NCBI GenBank assembly: GCA_017562135.1
Contig: QEYB01001019.1
Location: forward strand, 124,001 to 188,000
Direction of reading: 5' to 3'
Source of the DNA: Dipylidium caninum
Taxonomy: Eukaryota; Platyhelminthes; Cestoda; Cyclophyllidea; Dipylidiidae
Length of the DNA: 64,000 bases
Every line of letters begins with the position of its first letter. The first letter of the stretch is position 1. The notes under the pieces are model-generated. The model was given only the letters and a program-made list of their open reading frames with translations. It did no database searches and was not told the DNA's origin. Positions 36,101 through 50,922 of the stretch are shown piece after piece. The translations under genes and the position numbers were made by a program.

Positions 36101-39100
36101 CGACAATGACTTGTTTTGTAAACTTTTGCACAGTTTGACTTAAGACCTACTTCAGGTGGAAATGTTATTTGGCGCCTTGATCGGAGGAGGCACAAAAGGG
36201 TACTTTCACTTAGGTAGGGGAGGATCTTCCCGTTCCACTTAACTGTAAATATATTTACTCTAAACCACATCGTACAAGGTATTAAAAAGGGTAGTACCAC
36301 TTTTTGGTTTTGGACCGCCTTAAAGGGGCCCATGCAGAGCTTTGTCTGTCCAAAATACATACCAAATTTTTGGATGTAGTTGAATAGATCGCAAAGTTGT
36401 TATTGAAGTTGCTACTATATACGGTAAGTAGTAAATATTTTTCCCGTGAATAACTCAGGAGCCTCTTTTCTTTTGTCCTGTAAATGTAAGCTCAGCAGTA
36501 CGTTAATCAAACCCCTCGTACTACTTGGCTCCATAATTCCAAATCCAAATGTGTCTGAAAAGGAGGTCTTTTAATAACTTCTTAAGCTTTTAGGGTCATA
36601 AAAGTGAGAGCGATGCCGACAATAGCAAGTAAGAAGCAGGTTTCCAATCAGGTAAAGCCACCTGAAAATACACAGTGAAGTAGTGGATGAGCTCTTCCTT
36701 CACCCTAGAGGGGAGGTTTTTCTCACCCTAAGTGAAAATACCTGCAGAAAACGTGAGTTCTGAGTAACGCGAAACGCATTCATTATTGTACGAGCCTATT
36801 AGAAAGTGAATGAATTTTGATGTGCAGAGCTATGCCTACTTTATTTCGAATTATCTCTCGGTTGACATGAAATCGTATTTTTGTCTTTCGTGTGATTCCT
36901 TCGCCTTCTCTTAAACCAGAATTGCAATTTATGGTCCTAAACTAGATGAAATCAGTCGGTGAACTCATTTGAAGAGTGTTTTTTTATCTGTATGGCCTAT
37001 TTTCAACATCGAGACTACACTACTTTTGCTCTTCAGTGGTGCAAAACTTAAACAATCAGCAAAATTAGCCATATTTAAGGGTAACCAGAGTTCCGAAAGG
37101 ATCATAAAGATTCTACCGTGTCCAATGGATTTCCTTAAGTGGTTTGTCGTGGTTTAAAAACGGTCAGTTTTTACCACAACCTTCGAGCGCTATAACCCGC
37201 TTCTCTTCCCTGTCAACGCGAAGGGAAGGACAAAACTCCCTGAATTTTGGACGCCAAAGTTTAGCTCTTAAACCTTTTCCTATAGCCACTTAGCTCAACT
37301 ATCAGAAACCTTTACTTTAGGAAGTTGCAGCTTCTAGGAAGTTGTGGATGAGAAAAGTGTACTCTCGCAGTTTATACCTTTTTCTGTTTACAAAATGCCA
37401 CTCCCCTACTCATTAATCTCATTTCTTACTAGAAATTTTCCCGATGTGGAGCTGCTACCGATGCAGATTATCTTAAACATATGAGGACTGTTCTTCTAAA
37501 ATAATACTGGCAAAGGATAAATTGCCTGCCCGTTCGAGTGTCTTTAACAATCTCTCCACTTTCACTGGACTGGTAGCCTCATCAAGCGGTTGTGGTGCAA
37601 CTAAAAAGTTTGTCCCTTTGCGTAAAATCGGATCCACTCCTCGACATGTACCACTTCAAATGAGAAACGCAACCTTCCTCCTCCCATTCTTTGTGAATTC
37701 TTGCCTTATTCGTCGAATGGCTCCATCCCTCCGCGCATTTTCCTCGAAAATGGCCTTACAACCCCCCAACGAGTCGTGAGGCTTCCCCTCTCTCCTGCTG
37801 GAGGTGATGCACTTAACAAAAGACTTTACCCACTCCGGAATGGGAGTGACAACACGCCACCGAGTTTATTCACAAAGCACAAAAGGTGCTTTGTCTGGCC
37901 TTACTTGGGCTGAGGCCAGCAGAAAATTGGGGGCCCTCATAAAAAGTGGATTGCCCTCATAAAAAGTGGATTGCGAACCGGCGAGTTGGTTCAAACACCC
38001 ACAAACTTCGACCAGAGAGACGGCAAAGGTCGCCAGGCTGAATTCCAACTTTTGCAATAAAGAGCTTTCTTCCGGTTCCACTTCCCCTAATCCACGGTCT
38101 CCTGCCTCACCTGCCAACCACTCGGGTTTCATTGCCACACGGAAAAGTTGACCTGAGGCAGCCGTCAGTGAACTCCGCAGAGATCTACTTAGCGATTGAA
38201 GTGAAGGTCTCATAGCATTTAACTCGGCTTAGTGGCCTCCTGCCGATGCGAAGACGATGCGGTCGGTGGAGTCTCTCACCAACACCAACCACTGCTTCAA
38301 TTGCCCTGGCATTTCCAGCGCCCAGACGTTCCGTCGGGTAGCGAGAGTCAGGTAATCAGGGCACAGACTTCGCCTATTTCCTTAAGTCTACCATATTAGA
38401 GAGGTTCACACGAGTAAGTGAAGAAATATTCCATGGATTTAACGCACTTGGCAGCACTGGTCCACCAGCTCCTCCGCCTTCTCCTCCCTGGTAAACATCG
38501 GTGCTATTGGAAGTTAAAGAAGCCGAGACGAAGTGGATCCCAATTTCTTCGCCGCGGTACTGCGGTGAAGATTAGAATTGGCAATTATATCGTGAGACAA
38601 ATCAAAGTTGTAAATGAAGAAAGTTTTGCCCAGTGGAGTTGGTGGTAGCCATGCTTGGCACACCCTTGTCGAGGCCCACGTCTTTGCCGTAAGAGGAAGC
38701 ACACAGGGGACCTGGAAGCGAGAGCCTTCTGAACACAGGGGACAGTAAAACCGTCTGGGAAGCATGAGAAAATTAATCAGCCGGCAACCGGACTCGGGGA
38801 GGTCTCTTTGTTTGGCCTCTCATGACAGGCCTTTGCAAAACTGCCTTTGATGAAATTTTCATCTAAGAAGCCAATCACCACCTCCTTCCGTGGAGGAGGG
38901 AATTTTTCCATTGTCTTCAGTTTTGACGGCGCGACGCCTCATAGTGAAATGGAGTATTTCGTCCGCGGTAAGTGAATGTTCCTTTCATCCAGTCCGCGGC
39001 CCCTCACCGCACTGGGGACCGACGCGGTTTGATTGCGCCCCAGCCGCACCCCGATTTTCGTTCAGAGTGAATAAAAAAGTCGCCTTCGCTTGATGGCGTC

Positions 39101-39520
39101 TCTTAATCTGCTTTAAATTTCCCAGTCCAAATATTAGCGGAAATATCTCAGAAGAGTTTTTTTACCTCGGTCTCCTAGTGGCAATTTGTTTTCCCTACGC
39201 AACTTGTCTCTCCTGTGAAATTCTCAGTCTGAAATCTTTTAAATATTTAACAGTAACGAAGACAGTGAGGCCGAACACAAGATTACATGCCAACTGGTAT
39301 AGGGAAATGGGATTTAAGGTGGACAATACGGAGGAGAGGGGAGTCATAATTGGAGCTCCTGGGTTGCCGCCTTACACCAGGTTGGAGTTGTCTGCTTCCA
39401 CTGACCCGTGGCACCCTCGTGCACCTTCATCGACATCTTAGATCTGGACGGAGTAGGTTGAAGTGCGAGTGGAGCCAGTCACCCAGCCACGCACCCACCA
39501 CAAACTTACTCCTCTCAGCT
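33101..39520. other. No firmly recognisable gene; weak exon candidates
   Basis: Several open frames of 110-142 codons occur but match no family I know. The best splice-flanked candidate is 34525-34746 (plus): a pyrimidine-rich TTTTTAATAG acceptor precedes it, a GTATGT donor follows, and one frame reads a basic Ser/Arg-rich peptide ending RGEVLRALVIHTHLV. More than one frame is open across it, so the evidence is thin. A minus-strand ATG frame of 115 codons (37866-38213) is also unassigned. A 20-bp tandem duplication lies at 37933-37972. Confidence 0.4.
37933..37972. repeat. Perfect 20-bp tandem duplication
   Basis: The 20-mer GCCCTCATAAAAAGTGGATT occurs twice head to tail with no mismatch, so it is a recent slippage or repair event. 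Confidence 0.95.
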
Positions 39521-39839
39521 CTACTTCGAGCCGGTGAACTTCGTCGCAGACTCGGTGCCCTCTCCCACCGCAAGCTTGGCCAACTCGCCTGGCAACAGGA
39601 GACAAGCAACCGTCTGGATCTCTCTGCTTGTGATAGTCGATTCTTTGTTGCAGTGCGTCACACGGCTCGACTGAGCATCGGCGACACGCTCGAAGATGTC
39701 GTTCACGAAGACGTAACACTTTGTATATGTCGATAGCGTAGCTCTCCTTCCTCCTCCTCTTCTTTGCCTCGTCCGTCTTCTGCGCCTTCACCTTCGTCGC
39801 CTTCTTGGCAGCTTTGGCTGACACCACTTTGGAAGCCAT
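39521..39839 (-). pseudogene. Histone H2B pseudogene with a 53-bp internal deletion
   Basis: From ATG 39839 the minus strand encodes a typical H2B N-terminus: a Lys/Ala-rich tail, then [17 protein letters not shown]. At 39711/39712 the frame shifts directly to [13 protein letters not shown]. That frame then runs through [19 protein letters not shown] and ends FTGSK followed by TAG at 39521-39523. Comparison with the invariant H2B layout shows that the stretch covering the first loop and start of the long helix (about 17 residues plus parts of two codons) is missing, a 53-bp deletion that breaks the frame. The protein could not fold as a histone. Other changes, such as Asp in the usually aromatic position of the ESYSIYIYK block, suggest relaxed constraint. 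No partner histone gene is visible nearby and no H2A/H2B head-to-head arrangement is present. Confidence 0.9.
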
Positions 39840-40226
39840 GTCGTGGTTTGAGCCGTGCTTCTGCTCCCATGTGAAAAAATCGCCATGGCTGCTGTGCGTG
39901 GCGTCCACTCGAAATGTCCTCCTCTCGCGCCCTCCTCATCTTCTTCTCCTTCTTCTTCTTCTTCTTCCTCATCTATGGTCGACTTGTGCTCTTCACGCGA
40001 TACGCCATGTCAAGAGGCATGTCTTCACCCGCCGAGTTAATTTTTGCCAACCTTTCACGAGAACACACTTTGCTTCCCTCATGGTGGCTTTGATTTTAAG
40101 ATTTTCTCACGGTTGCAGCAACATCCTTGATTGGTTTGGGCATTTGCCAAAATTGAAAGTCATTTTGATTACTCGAAGTCCAAAATAGAAGGAGGCTGTT
40201 TTCTTCTTTATTAATTAAAGTGTCCA

Positions 40227-40772
40227 TCAGTCGGTGTAAGGGAAGATGCGTTGATGTGGCCGTTTTTTAGAGTGATAAAATAAAGCTGAAATGGAGAAGT
40301 GGTGTGGACGGTGCCTGAGCGGCACTTCCACTTCGCTCAAATAGGTGAGCGTTTGGCAGACCTCCCTCGCCTTGACAATTTCATCCTCGGAATTTGCCTT
40401 CAAAAAATACTTGACCACCTATTTTCGCCTTTTGGTCCACTTCAGTCCAGGTTGAAGACTTAACGTGCCACATTGGCAGCCCCTCGGACAGCGGACATTG
40501 GTCAGTTTCAAGTCTCCTCCATCACTGATCGTGAATTTACGGCCAATGCAACAAACATGGTCGTTTTGTGAATGGAAACACTTACAAGACGAGACGAAGA
40601 ACCGAGGGGGTGGCGCTGATTTCGAACGAGCCGCGTTATCGGACCAGCAGTCATTCAAAATGACAAAGTCCAAAGGGGGATTTAGGCTCAGCTCAACCTT
40701 TTTTTGCATTTTGGTGTCATACAACTCGCGGAATATCGCAACAACCGCTGTGACCAGCCCGGAGGATGTCAT
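40227..40772 (-). other. Possible coding region: 180-codon frame with one internal TAG, cysteine-rich
   Basis: From ATG 40772 the minus-strand frame stays open for 117 codons, meets a TAG at 40419-40421, and continues open in the same frame for 63 more codons to 40227. The first part has a mildly hydrophobic start (GLVTAVVAIF) and a cysteine-rich middle (SCKCF, VCC, RCPRGCQC). The second part reads NSEDEIVKAREVCQTLTYL. A strong GTAAGT donor at 40585 would end a first exon at codon 62. The best acceptor before the second part (AG at 40419-40420) does not match its phase, so a simple intron that removes the TAG is not demonstrated. It matches no family I recognise and could be chance, a pseudogene or a spliced gene. 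Confidence 0.22.
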
Positions 40773-43700
40773 ACAACTGCTGCGGTGTTTACATCACGCA
40801 GACAAAACATTGTCAAACTCCGCGCTTCAGACTGACAGGACCCCTCGTCTCCCAGCTTGTCTCCCGTCTGTTAAGAGTCCAGACACAAGTCGGTGTTGGT
40901 GTCTCGTAGAGAATTGAAGTCTTCTTTGATTCTCCTACCTCTTAACTCAGGAGACGACCGGAAGATGTTTTGGGGCTGTGAAACTCCTGTGGCCTTCCGC
41001 CCTATTTGTTGAACACTTTACTTACAACCCCGCATCTTCCGTAGACAAAAAAAAACTCCTCTCTGTTTTAGACTGGATGAATTAGCAGGCTTTTCTTTCG
41101 TTAAGGGTTGCTGAATGATGTTTGGTCATAAACAAAGTAATTTGTCTTGTTATTCCACGCTAAATAGGCATGAATCTCCCTAAAAAGGTGACTCTTTTTG
41201 AACTCCTGTGGCCAACAAACTCGTCCTATGTGGCATAAAATCCAATCCGTCAACCTGTCAGTCAAACCTCGTGATGGCTCTCCTCTTTTGTGGTTTGGAA
41301 GGAACCTTCCACCTCTTTACCTTAACTCGAGAAGCCTCTTAGGAGGGTGCTTTGATAGTAGAAACGGACGGTAAATCATCTGCGTCGACTCAAGATTCTC
41401 GGACATTATCTCTCTTTAGCGGATGAACTACGCAGTCAGACATGGTCGCCTCTCAAAAACAGGACTTTTCCGGACGGACAGGAAAAGCTGGTTTCTAAGC
41501 CTACTTTTATTTTTCTGATATGGTTAAATGTGATCGCGGGTTGATGGGCCCCAGAAATGACGCCTGCTCGAAGTGGATGGATAGTCAGCAGGCCCCCTGA
41601 CAGAGTTGTCGAGGCCGCTTATTCGACCTCTTTTCCCTTGCACACAGATTTGGCATTGGCGCCAAATGGAAGGGAAAGTAAATGGTTTAACTCTCTCTTT
41701 CTCTCACTCCACATCGCAGTTTTCACCGTCAAAATATGTTTTTCGTTTCGCCATTGTGCCGTCCGCTGTTTTCGGGAGGCAACCTCGGGAATCTGATCAG
41801 CCTCCAACACCTTGAACTTCTGTTAGGCTGGCCGTGTTTGAGGCGAAGAGCAGATAATCCTTTCCATCACAAAGACAACGAGGCTACCTTTCGAGGCAAA
41901 TGGCCACAAATAGAAGAAGGCTTTCGTTCCCGCGACGACATCAAGTGCGGACGTGATTCGATGATTCTGGCAAACGCGGAGGACAATACTGTCCCCAGGC
42001 GAACTTCATTCGCGGCGAGATGTACTTTAACGCCTGATCAATGGGATAGCCGTGGTATTTGTGGAGAAAAGTCCTAACTACGTCGATTTCTCCCTCCTCG
42101 GGCAGCACCGGAGGTCGCGCTCACAGCCCATTGGTCGTGACGCGCGTTAGCCAACGCGCAGACAGACAGACCGCGCAATTCTGGTCACGTAGGCACTGGC
42201 GGAGAGGCTGTTGCTGCTCCCACCCACGTCTTGGTACTACACTCCACAAACACAGGCTTCTCTACCGCCCCGGACTGCGTGCTAAGTCCTGCTAAGCTGG
42301 CATGTCAGTCAGGTTAGGTGTGGACACAGCTCCGTGCAGATAGCACGCGGTGAGTTCAGACTATCGGCGTTCGGGAGACCAGTCCCACTGTCATTAGTAA
42401 AAGTCACCATGTGGAAAATGGGGGGCTCTTCTTCTAATAGCCTCGTCGACCGATAGCCAGCTTTTATTAGACCTGACTGGGTACAAGTCGACTGGCGGAA
42501 GTGTGGAAGGAGGAAAGACCTTGAAGAAATTGCATCATAAATCCCATTTCTCTACAGCTGATCACTGCAAGTTTCCTCATTTCCCCATGATTTCCCACTT
42601 TCCACTAAACATGCTGAAACGATGCTTGAAGAGAAAGTACCGTAGATGACATTTCCACCATGGCAGTCTTTTTGTTCATACCATCTACTCCCATACTTTG
42701 ATTGGCGTTTGAATGGCAGAAATTTGCTAGTGACACCTACTTCCTTCCTGCTTCTGTAATTGACGTCAATTCAGTTAAACGCGCGTGGTTCTCGCCTCAG
42801 CAAGGCGCGGACAGGCTAGCAAGACCGGCATAAAGTAAGCTTTCTCTCTCGCTGTGTCCTCAACACGTGGAATTCACAGACTAGTTTGCTTCTAGGGTCC
42901 CATGCCTCGAAAACAGTACCTTATTAAGCAAGAATTTTAAAAAAGGAAGGAATTAATTATGGTAAATTCGGATAATCGAGGCTCCGCCTCCGGGCGCCCC
43001 ATACTTTTGCATCCACAGTGGAAGAACCAAACTTGGCCGCCAATAAACGTGATCAAGTGATCTACGGAAGCACTTTTGGCAAATCGCAGATCGAATTGGT
43101 AAAATAATGTAAAAAACAATGGTCGGTGGAAATTACGCTGGATGAGTGGAGCAGCGAGGTAACTTGACAGTTGTCCGTCCATCGGGGGAAAATCTCCCGC
43201 CTCCCTTGCGAATGCCCCAAATTGCCACTTTTTATCGCTCCACCTTAGGTGAGGAGGTAGGTGACGACTTTCCCACTCAATTTGCCCCCAACAATCCAAC
43301 ATTCTGAGGCAAATTAGTCTATCCGTCATGTCGAGTAAATCGCCTAGTCTCAAAACACGTCATTCGTGACACTACGATTAGTTGCCTTCAGGCCACACCA
43401 ATAAGGGTGCATAACTCAAGGAAATTTTGCCAAACAAACCAGTGTTTTTAAATTTGGTAAGGTCACAAATGGTAATTCCATGTGACTGAATACATCACAA
43501 TTGTTTTAAATCTCGGTAGGGCATTTAACCAAACCCCTAGGGAAATTAGGACCGACTAACGTTTCCCATCCATAAGCCAAAGAGGCCATGACCCCACGAA
43601 ATTACTGCTGCTAGTGAGGAAAGAAGGAAATCTCGACAGTCGACTGATAAACGCCTTGATGGTCTGTCCCGCTCTCTGTCCACCGACACCATGGACGGCC

Positions 43701-43969
43701 AACGAGCCAGTCTGATCCTCAAGCCTAATGACACCAGAATTTCACTGAAACGGATGACTGTGACAGCAAAACAAACACATGAGCGCCATACTTTATATTT
43801 ACCTTGTACTAAAAATTCTAGACATGCAATAAATAAGATAAATAACAAGACCGAAGGTGAGGATATTCTCTAGCAAAAGAAATGGCATCCAAGGCGAAAA
43901 GATTGCTAAAATCATGCGTAACACCAGTCACAAGACAGCATATTCCCAGAGGATCAGCAGTGGTTGTCT
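40773..43969. other. No recognisable gene
   Basis: About 3.2 kb without a supportable gene. The longest open frame, minus-strand 42937-43353 (138 codons), has no motif that I recognise. The segment immediately below 43970 would be the 3' untranslated region of lactate dehydrogenase. An AATATA signal on the minus strand near 43792-43797 is a possible but weak polyadenylation site. Confidence 0.5.
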
Positions 43970-46052
<2,083 letters not shown>

Positions 46053-49000
46053 CGTGTACCGCAGATGGTTCAAATTAACTCCTAAACTGAACGCCGACGT
46101 AGTTTCAAGGCTGAAAATGTGACTAATCGATAACCTTAAACAATCAACAGGCCTTTATTTATATTGACACGCAACTTTTAATCATAAAGTTTTTGATCGC
46201 ATTATAATTATTGAGTATTTAAACGTTGTTTTTTGCAATTTAAGAGTAATATTTTTAGATGAACATTTATACAATGAATTATTTGACTGCCACTTGTCTA
46301 TGTTGCAAGGTGGCATCGTTCCTGAAACCCTTCAGTTTTGTTACCGTCATAGTGTGCTGTCCCTACCCTTCCGACCGTTCGTCTTCCAAAACTTGCAGCA
46401 GAATTTCTTAACTACATCATTACCCATCCCCATATCATAACAACATCGGTTGCCGACAAAATTAGTTTGTGATTAACTTAGTGGGAAGACCAGAAGACCC
46501 CCATTAATTGCCCATGATCAACCGCAAACTCTAGTGCCATTCTTGTAACGGTTAACGAAAAAAAGAACTGGGTAAATTTCGATATTAATATATTAATGGG
46601 CTGTAGGGCCGACTGGTACGTGAAATACGATATCAGCAGGCAGATCGCAAAAAAGCAAAACGGAAGCTCATTTAATTTAAAATGGATCTTAATACGTGTG
46701 TTATTTTGACGGTTTTGAGAGATCCTCAAGCATTATTTTCGCGCTCTCATTATCAAATATCCTATTCACTGTGAGCGATTACTGGACCTCCGTTGGTCAG
46801 TAATTAGAAAATTACTGAAGTCGGTTCGAACTCGTTTTTAAAATTGGAATATCAAAGCAGAACTGGAAAGGATAGTACCTATTTAGCCTGTTTAAGTTAT
46901 GTCTATTGCCATGCACGCGATTTGACAACGAAAATATCCTTACCAAATGCATTTCGAGAGGTATTTACCAATATGTTCGGGATCGGAATTAATAAATGCT
47001 AGCACTCGGCAATGAGAAATGTTACCCTCGATTTTGCTTTTGCCAAAACCATCTCACTAAAGCTTCGGAGACAAAATTCTTTAGTCCCATCTATATAATT
47101 TCTAGCTCTTTTGGGAACTACTATTGCACCAGGACTTCTAACCATGTCAACATTCACACACTGGAGGATAAATGTAGTGAAGTATATATTCCTTTACGAA
47201 GGGACCTACGTGTAAGGTATTGAAATCCACGCAAAAATAAGTAATGCGGTCTCTGAGATAATAGAACAAGGCGCCGTTTTCGTCAAAAACGTATGATTCT
47301 GCATTTTGCATACGCTCATTCTGCCAAATCGCAGGAGTCGATTTCAAGGAAGAAAATTGTGTGCTAATTATAGCTTCACTTCAGAATAGGGAGATCATTC
47401 TCGTAAATCCCCAGTGGATCTATACTCTTTAATGGAGACAAAGTAAATCGTGTAATTAATAGTATATACACGAGACCTCGGAAAGCAAATCCTTCTATGT
47501 TTATACTACCGAGGAAATAGCACTCGTACTGGCTAAAGTGCTGTGACACTGCCTTGATTGTTTTAATTTGTCAGGATGTGCACTTCCCGTTGAAGTGTTT
47601 ATGCGGTTTGCGACTTGGCCTTCGGGTCTTGACGACTTCCCTACCTCTCTTATTCTATAACGGCAGATCTTTTCATCCTCAGTCGGTTATCGGAATGCGG
47701 TAACAGAATTCCGTTTTATTGTAACGCCAATGTGTTACCGAATTGGTGTCCTCAAGATTTAAAGCTTAACAGTTTTCTCTTTATCTCCTTTCACCTCGGT
47801 TTCCTGCAACAATGATATTATAAATTCGTCAGTCTCTCCCTTATGCAATCGTATTGCCTCTCCTAAAAGACAAGTTCTTACAGTAGATCCATCGTTGGAA
47901 CGTTTATTTTCGCACAAATAACTTGGTCTTTTGCGTTATTTGGAGAATAAATGCTGACCTCAGCACTTTTTTTCATGTAATCGCCGCGATGATCAACTCG
48001 ACCTCAGATTATGTCTGAGCGTCGTCGGCATCGTGTATTCTTTGTCAAATAAATAGACGCAGAGATATCAAGGTTATTTTTTACATCTCCCTGTTTAACC
48101 ACTAAAAGTTGCAGAGGTTGTGTAACTTTTGCGATATCAACAACATGATCCAGGCCACGAGACTGGTCAGACTTTGTTGCATTCACCCGCAAGGACATGG
48201 GGTCACCCTCTCCCCACGTCGTTTACTCTCTCCTGCCGCCGTCATGCCGTCTTTAAAGGCAGTCTCGGGTGTAACTTGGTACCTGCTCTCGCTGATACCG
48301 ACGATGTGTGAATGGAATGTTATTCATTTGTTTCTCTGGAGGAGTTCATCTTTCTCTTTACTTATCAGGTCCATTCAAAAGTGGAGTAGTCTTATCCATA
48401 ATGTAATTTAGGATTTTGACGTCTAAATACAATCAGGAGGAAGTGTTTCTCTTCTAAATATAATTCAAATTGACAACGGGGAAGATTTCTGGCCAACGAC
48501 ATCAGAACCGTTTGTGAAGGAAGGAGCCCAGAAAAAGGGGCAAAGTCGCAACAAAGCTTTGGGGTTGTAACATCTAAAAAACCTGTTCCACGGGCCCAGT
48601 GTAGGTCTGAAGGATTCTGGACGCGAGTTTCTCCTTTGGCTCCAAAATGCGAACCCGACGCGACAGCAGACTGGGAAGAGCTTCGAAATCACTCTATTCA
48701 CTCCGATGAGCATAATTTGAGTCTTTCACATTCCCACCGCCTACATTACTCAAACTGATGTGTAAAATGCGCCTACAGTCACAATCTCTGTCTGTCGGTG
48801 CTTCCGAATTTACCTTAAGTGAGACATTCAAATCCCTTGACCCGCTTCGGTTGCGAGATAAACTTCAAAGCCTCAATGGATTGATAGAACCTAAAAAAAC
48901 CTGAATAGTTTTGCCGCCTAATTCTCGTTCCCTTCGTTCTCCACTGTCTCCCGACTGTCCGTGGACCACGTCTCGACCCTTCTAAGCCGGTCTTCGCTGG

Positions 49001-49289
49001 CGCATGGGGCAGAACCTAGTCCGAGGAAATGCCTTCACCCAGAAGATTGGGAGATAAAACAAAATATCTTCACTTGACTTGACATTTCGCTTCCGCTTTT
49101 CTATGGGGAGGGTGGATGGCTCACTTCAGATGCCTCAAGCGTGCACGAGATAGGGAAAGGGAAGACCTGATGACCTTCTATCGCCCGGCAATTGTGCCCT
49201 CCTCGGAAGTTTCTAGAAGTCAGTTCGTCTGTTAACTAGCCAGTTATCGCCACCGTCCAGCCCCCTGTTCCCTTTTTTGTAAATTATAG
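46053..49289. other. No recognisable gene; LDH upstream region
   Basis: The first few hundred bases upstream of the LDH start are AT-rich, with no clear TATA box at a fitting distance. Further on, open frames are 60-100 codons and unassigned. I see no RNA gene or transposon motif. Confidence 0.5.
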
Positions 49290-49430
49290 GCGAAGTTGGC
49301 ACAGTGCATCGAGTCGCCTTTCCTCCTCCTCTCCTTCTCTTATCCTCACCAAAACACATTCAACGTCGGCGACACCATCGAGGTCTACTTCAAAGGCTCC
49401 ATTGCAGAGGAATTTATTTGTGTGCTCGGG
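49290..49430 (+). CDS. Possible exon of a galectin-like lectin domain
   Basis: A good acceptor (CCCTTTTTTGTAAATTATAG) precedes a 47-codon open segment reading, near its end, FNVGDTIEVYFKGSIAEEF and then ICVLG. It either stops at TAG 49431-49433 or splices at the overlapping GGGTAGTT. The pattern of a Gly-Asp turn, an alternating beta strand (TIEVYFKG), a spacer and a second strand (EEFICVLG) resembles the first strands of a galectin carbohydrate-recognition domain. The diagnostic HxNPR and WGxEE motifs are not present; a downstream frame reads WAFLFSPR, only a loose echo of the former. It may be a partial, decayed or unrelated exon. Confidence 0.25.
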
Positions 49431-49689
49431 TAGTTGTGGCTGCTATGTCGCGTCTTGTCGTAATAATAGACTGGAAACTATCAAATGGGCCTTCCTGTTC
49501 AGTCCGCGTTCAGGTGCGTCTGACGGGGATAAATTGCAGCCTGCACTCGATATTTTCACTTATAAATATTAAAGACATTCTTCCTAATCATCTGTTAAGA
49601 TTTTCCCGCCCTTTTATCCCAGTTTATTTTACTTTTATTCGCAACCACGCAGAAACAAAACGCGATTTACGTTTACTTTTCCTGTGACA

Positions 49690-50045
49690 GTTCAAATGGG
49701 AGCATAGGCCAGCTGCTCGAGAAACATGAATGAGGCATTCGAAGATGGACCTGCTAGTGAAACAAAGTGCTCGAATTTGGTTCCACAAGTTTTGTTTTTG
49801 CAAGTTGAGTATCGTCAAGGAGCCTCTGCTCGAGGAAGGCCACCGGACCATGTTGATGACGAGGAGGAGAAATGAAGGATGACCGTGGAATCCTTTCCAC
49901 ACACTGAACAGTCCGTGGACTAAGGTCTAAACTGGGAAGTAGACATTCAGACGGTTGAGCTGTGTTAAAACGATAGGGCAAAAAAAGAGGAATTTGGACT
50001 CATATATGCCTGCCATACAACCGCCGTTTTTACACTTCTAATGGA
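49690..50045 (+). mobile_element. Decayed mariner transposase, N-terminal DNA-binding region
   Basis: Across several frames the plus strand shows mariner N-terminal landmarks. First is FKxEHRPAARET followed by NEAFEDGPASETKCS. Next comes a segment ending RGRPPDHVDDEE, the linker between the two helix-turn-helix motifs. Then follow an ESFPHTEQSVD segment and LNWEVDIQTVELC, and after one more shift NLDSYMPA, the position where the family has a W/YVPHEL-type motif. Multiple stops and frame changes mean it is non-functional. The catalytic core is absent. The shared segments suggest it is a different copy from the one at 32.6-33.1 kb. Confidence 0.7.
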
Positions 50046-50922
50046 AAGAGAACTTTGTGTGAGATAATCAAACCGGTCAGGCAAGTGAGTAGATAAGAAT
50101 ACACGACCCAGAACACACCTTTAAGGCGAAATTCTACCAAAAGACTTTGTGCTTAACATTCTCCCTTCCTCCCTACAAGCAGGCTAAATCGCGACAGCAG
50201 CGGAGTCGCATTGCCTTGGAAAAATTGATGTCAGAGGAAAGAACAACCAGCACCGCAATGTTACGCCGAGGCAACAACACCTGACGACCAGATGAAGCTT
50301 CCCTTACGAAATTTTACCACATCCTCCTTATTCACCTGATGTCTCATAAAACGCTTTAAGTCGTTTATTAACTCTTTAAATTAAGATTTTTCGTCAAAAA
50401 GGCAAAAGTTGTAAATATCAAGGGGAGATAGTTCGGTGGAATATAATAAATAGTGTGAAAAAAAAGTGAGCCTTATATTCAACACCCGTTCCATAGTTTC
50501 CGACCTAATGGGAAGCGGTTGGCGTTGGGGAAGCCTCGCATGCCACGTGGCCAAACAACGTGTAAATCACATCCTAATCCTTAACCCCGTCACTTCTTCC
50601 CCACTTCCCGATGCTATCCACTTAATAGCGTCATTCCGTTTCGAGAACACCGTTGGTTTTTGTTTTTTATGCTAAACTCCACTCGCGGTGTCTGTTTTTG
50701 GAGCGCCGGAATAACTCATGGCTCTGGCAGGTTGCTTCTTGTCTGATCAAACGTCATGGCCCTTGCGGACTCGCCTCAGGCCGCCCCCCAAATGGCCACT
50801 TCTCACAGTTCAAAAGAAATTAACCCAGTGTTTAGACTCCTCAAGCAGTAAGGCATCCCAACGCACACCCTGAGGGGGGCAAGGAGGGATATTCCAGTTT
50901 TACAGCCTTGAATAAATTAGAT

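Noticed and set aside
48109..48713. Possible further mariner remnants
   Set aside because: On checking all frames I found none of the ordered mariner motifs seen in the three accepted copies.
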